Of a stretch of 64,000 bases of DNA, positions 62,101-64,000 are shown in pieces; the stretch's first letter is position 1, and each line of letters starts with the position of its first letter. Source of the DNA: Bacteroidota bacterium (GTDB lineage Bacteria; Bacteroidota; Ignavibacteria; Kryptoniales; JAKASW01); contig JAKAGT010000003.1 of the NCBI GenBank assembly GCA_021825585.1, forward strand, positions 210,184 to 274,183. Reading direction: 5' to 3'. The notes beneath the pieces are model-generated. The model saw only the letters and a program-made list of their open reading frames with translations, searched no databases and was not told the origin of the DNA. The translations under genes were made by a program, and so were the position numbers.

Positions 62101-63341
62101 CAACTATTATGTGTAAAATTTTTGAGGGTTGGCAAATTGCTTTTGCCGAATGGCGCACTTCTCCAGTTTGCCTCCATCTTGTAAGCAACGAAGCCCAGGA
62201 TAACGTAAGCGGACCTTTCGCTGGCTAGTATCTCCATGGGACGGGTTCGCCGCTTGAACTCTTTGTTGACGCGCTCTATGATGTTCGTGGTTCGTAAACT
62301 TACCCACTCTTCTTCCGGGAGATCATAGAAAGTGAGACACGATTGGATGCTGTGCTTGAGAGAGGTGACGGCGCTTGGGATAAGGGCATCATACTTCTTG
62401 ACGAAGTCGTCGTACCGCTCAGTTGCAGTCTTTCTGTCAATTGCATAGAAAATGTCGCGGAGCGAGTCGGTGACTTCCTGGCGCAGTGACTTCGGTGCCT
62501 TGGTTAAGACGTTACGCATCACGTGCACGATGCACCTTTGAACTTTCGCCTTTTGAAATTCCTCCAAGAAGACTTTCTCAAGCCCTTGCAGGCCGTCCAT
62601 GATACCGAGTTTTACATGGGAGCTGTCAAGTCCTCGCTCTTTGAGGTCCCGGAATATCTCGCGCCAAGTCGTCGCCGAGTCTTTATCACCCTGTTGGATG
62701 TTCAGAAAGACTCTCTGCTTGGTGGACGTTACTCCAATCACAACCAGCATGGGTATCCTCTTGATTTCCATCTGTGTCGCGCCGTCTACCACCTTTTTCA
62801 CCCTGAATTTGAAGAAAACGCCGTCCATCATCAGGTACTCAATCTTCAGTTCGTCAAGCCGACGCGTCCGCCATTTCTCCACCGCCGCGATCAGCTCCGC
62901 GTCGATCTTTGAGACTTCACCCGATGACACTCTACGGCCCAGAAGGTGTTCCGAGAAGAGTTCTATGCTTCTGGTCGACATCCCCGAAAGGAACATCGCC
63001 TGGACATCGTGCGCTATCTCTTTCTCATACCGCTCGTATCGGTTTATCACCTTAGAATGGAACTCGCCGTCCCGGTCACGAGCCACTTTGAACTGAAGGC
63101 TTCCTATCCCTTTCGCTGTAAATGTCCTTTGGTAACTGCCGTTTCTATAATTCTTGTCGTCTGTCGTCTTCCTTTCATACCGCTCTCTTCCAAGGTACGA
63201 CGTCAGCTCCAGTGAGATAACATGCTCGACCGCTTTCTCGCACGCTCTCTTTATGTCTATTCTGAATACATCGAACATTTTGCCGGGTTCTCTCATGATC
63301 TCCTTTGCCGCCTTGCGGCATCCCGCATATCCAATCTTCAC
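62100..63341 (-). CDS. IS256-family transposase
   Basis: A 413-residue mutator-type transposase. Landmarks are ELTSYLGRERYERK, NYRNGSYQRTFTAKGIG, LSGMSTRSIELFSEHLLGRRVS, then the DDE residues: Asp in IEYLMMDGVFFK, Asp in LGIMDGLQGLEKVFLEEF with KAKVQRCIVHVMRNVL, and Glu in LRTTNIIERVNKEFKRRTR. The length is normal for the family. The start is GTG at 63341 overlapping the stop of a small upstream frame (GTGA); an internal ATG at 63296 with AAGGAG just before is an alternative. It seems intact and potentially active. Confidence 0.93.
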   Translation of the reverse strand: MKIGYAGCRKAAKEIMREPGKMFDVFRIDIKRACEKAVEHVISLELTSYLGRERYERKTTDDKNYRNGSYQRTFTAKGIGSLQFKVARDRDGEFHSKVINRYERYEKEIAHDVQAMFLSGMSTRSIELFSEHLLGRRVSSGEVSKIDAELIAAVEKWRTRRLDELKIEYLMMDGVFFKFRVKKVVDGATQMEIKRIPMLVVIGVTSTKQRVFLNIQQGDKDSATTWREIFRDLKERGLDSSHVKLGIMDGLQGLEKVFLEEFQKAKVQRCIVHVMRNVLTKAPKSLRQEVTDSLRDIFYAIDRKTATERYDDFVKKYDALIPSAVTSLKHSIQSCLTFYDLPEEEWVSLRTTNIIERVNKEFKRRTRPMEILASERSAYVILGFVAYKMEANWRSAPFGKSNLPTLKNFTHNS

Positions 63342-63499
63342 AAGAATGAGCGGGAGAAAAGTTCTTCGACTTCACTTATCCTTCCGTTGTACGAAAGCTC
63401 CATTGCCTGTCCACAGGATCCTTCGGACAGATCGAGATTGCCTTCTCCTTCCGGCTGCGTCTCGACAAGATTTTTCTCTTCGCTGTTTTCAGGGTACAT
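63338..63499 (-). CDS. Small 53-residue frame overlapping the transposase start
   Basis: On the minus strand ATG 63499 opens a frame MYPENSEEKNLVETQPEGEG...GRISEVEELFSRSFL that ends in TGA overlapping the transposase GTG. AAAGGA lies 13-18 bases upstream. The acidic product has no recognised domain. Either it is a leader that couples translation to the transposase, or the original start of one longer transposase broken by a 1-base change. Both readings fit. Confidence 0.4.
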   Translation of the reverse strand: MYPENSEEKNLVETQPEGEGNLDLSEGSCGQAMELSYNGRISEVEELFSRSFL

Positions 63500-63610
63500 G
63501 GTGCATAATTCCTTTCTTTTTTAGTTGAGAAATGTCTTAAAGGATTATGCGCCTTACCCTCTTTAATTTCCACAAACTAATTTACACTACCAACAATAAC
63601 TCTCAAAGAT

Positions 63611-63913
63611 TTGGTGGGGACCCCCACAAGGGAGGAGCGTTCTTTCTCTTGTCTTGACACAAGAGAAAGAACCAAAGAGAAAGTCAAGGCTGGAGAAAAA
63701 ATGGCTGAAAATTTCTCCGCGGAGCTAAAACGAATAAAATACGTCTCATCCCTAAGGCACACAGGAGACGAATATTCGTTTCTTAACGCTCCGCTCCGAA
63801 ATTTTCTTAACGCCATTTTTTCTCAGGCCGATCCGAACTATGCACCACATCAGGTGCCCCGCCGCGATTCACAGCTAGGAGTCTGTCGGGGAACCGAGGG
63901 ATGGGCGGCATAA
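63611..63913. repeat. Palindromic repeat region, open frame probably not a gene
   Basis: A perfect 13-bp hairpin, TTCTTTCTCTTGT-CTTGAC-ACAAGAGAAAGAA (63640-63671), is followed by a long imperfect inverted repeat: 63688-63735 (GGCTGGAGAAAAAATGGC...CGAAT) against 63774-63829 (ATTCG...GCCATTTTTTCTCAGGCC). A 100-residue frame runs through both arms on the plus strand, but it has no ribosome site match or domain and its sequence follows the palindrome, so I treat it as a repeat unit rather than a gene. Confidence 0.6.
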
Positions 63914-63949
63914 ATATTGCAGGAAGATAGGTGAAGGAGAGAGAGTGAG

Positions 63950-64000
63950 ATGAGAAAGTTCAGAGAATACAACATGGATCAGTTGCTGCTGATGCCGCCG
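63950..64000 (+). CDS. IS1182/IS4-type transposase, N-terminal fragment (runs off the window)
   Basis: ATG 63950 has AAGGAG (63934-63939) upstream and opens MRKFREYNMDQLLLMPP, the characteristic start of IS1182-type DDE transposases (xFxxYxxxQxxLLPPSLxD). Only 17 residues are inside the window. Together with the IS256 element it marks a mobile-element cluster at the right end. Confidence 0.7.
   Translation, partial: MRKFREYNMDQLLLMPP

Larger units (their letters stand above)
62100..63595 (-). mobile_element. IS256-family insertion sequence (approximate limits)
   Basis: The element carries an IS256-type transposase on the minus strand. GTGTAAA at 62111-62117 and the inverted TTTACAC at 63581-63587, each with a further matching TTTG(A/T)GG a few bases inward, look like parts of imperfect terminal inverted repeats. 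I found no convincing 8-9 bp target duplication, so the exact ends are uncertain. Confidence 0.75.

Noticed and set aside
62090..63600. Target-site duplication of the IS256 element (CAAC on both sides)
   Set aside because: Only 4 bases agree and the terminal repeats would be misaligned; IS256 elements normally make 8-9 bp duplications.
63611..63913. 100-residue plus-strand frame as a gene
   Set aside because: Its sequence follows the two arms of a palindrome and it has no recognisable domain; better explained as a repeat unit.
1..64000. tRNA, rRNA or riboswitch genes
   Set aside because: No cloverleaf, rRNA or known riboswitch core was recognised in the gaps between genes.

Overview
The window comes from a Gram-negative bacterium of the Bacteroidetes/Ignavibacteriota/Kryptoniota side of the FCB group. 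Six secreted proteins end in the type IX secretion (T9SS) sorting tail of the NYPNPFNP...GVYFYRL...KKMLLLK type. There are also two TonB-dependent outer-membrane receptors with N-terminal carboxypeptidase-regulatory-like domains, and base composition is near 50% GC. No rRNA, tRNA or CRISPR array was seen. The lineage is inferred from protein style, not from a marker gene.

Almost the whole window (about 1-61.3 kb, all plus strand) is one long glycan-utilisation region aimed mainly at amino-sugar polymers. Section 1 (1-4.1 kb): the end of a ROK protein, NanE epimerase, a NagX/HGSNAT-like membrane acyltransferase and a T9SS secreted protein. Section 2 (4.2-11 kb): a DeoR regulator with repeat-rich promoter DNA, a GH43-like beta-propeller protein, a SIS-domain sugar-phosphate isomerase/deaminase, a ROK kinase and a GH2 exo-glucosaminidase-like enzyme, with start/stop overlaps. 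Section 3 (11-33.5 kb): two copies of a 'TonB receptor + T9SS beta-helix protein' pair, a GH18 chitinase, DUF4855 proteins, a six-hairpin glycosidase-like protein and an RCC1/FN3 surface protein. Section 4 (33.5-35.2 kb): a broken group II intron. Section 5 (35.2-53.8 kb): a phospholipase-C-type phosphoesterase, two more DUF4855 proteins, DUF6259, DUF4434, GH3, an MFS sugar porter, an alpha/beta hydrolase, a clan GH-D-like enzyme and GH20. Section 6 (53.9-61.3 kb): a GHMP sugar kinase, a nucleotidyltransferase, a ROK repressor, a mutarotase-like protein and a DUF5107-TPR protein. Section 7 (61.3-64 kb): a mobile-element zone with an IS256-family element, palindromic repeats and the start of an IS1182-like transposase.

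Reading the parts together: secreted and surface enzymes (GH18, GH20, GH2, GH3, GH-D-like, DUF4855, DUF6259, DUF4434) would cut the polymer, the two TonB receptors with their partner surface proteins would import oligomers, and the membrane acyltransferase, ROK kinase, NanE and SIS deaminase would feed N-acetylhexosamines into central metabolism. The kinase/nucleotidyltransferase pair suggests some sugar is also recycled into nucleotide sugars. DeoR and ROK repressors are the visible regulators.

The most notable features are: (i) five DUF4855 genes (four intact, one remnant) with strictly conserved candidate catalytic glutamates, an attractive uncharacterised glycosidase-like family; (ii) a duplicated TonB receptor/beta-helix gene pair where a SusC/SusD pair would be expected, with no SusD in sight; (iii) four genes (alpha/beta hydrolase, GH2, DUF4855, intron reverse transcriptase) that each keep both ends but have lost the middle; (iv) a group II intron domain V interrupted by a 44-nt hairpin insert.
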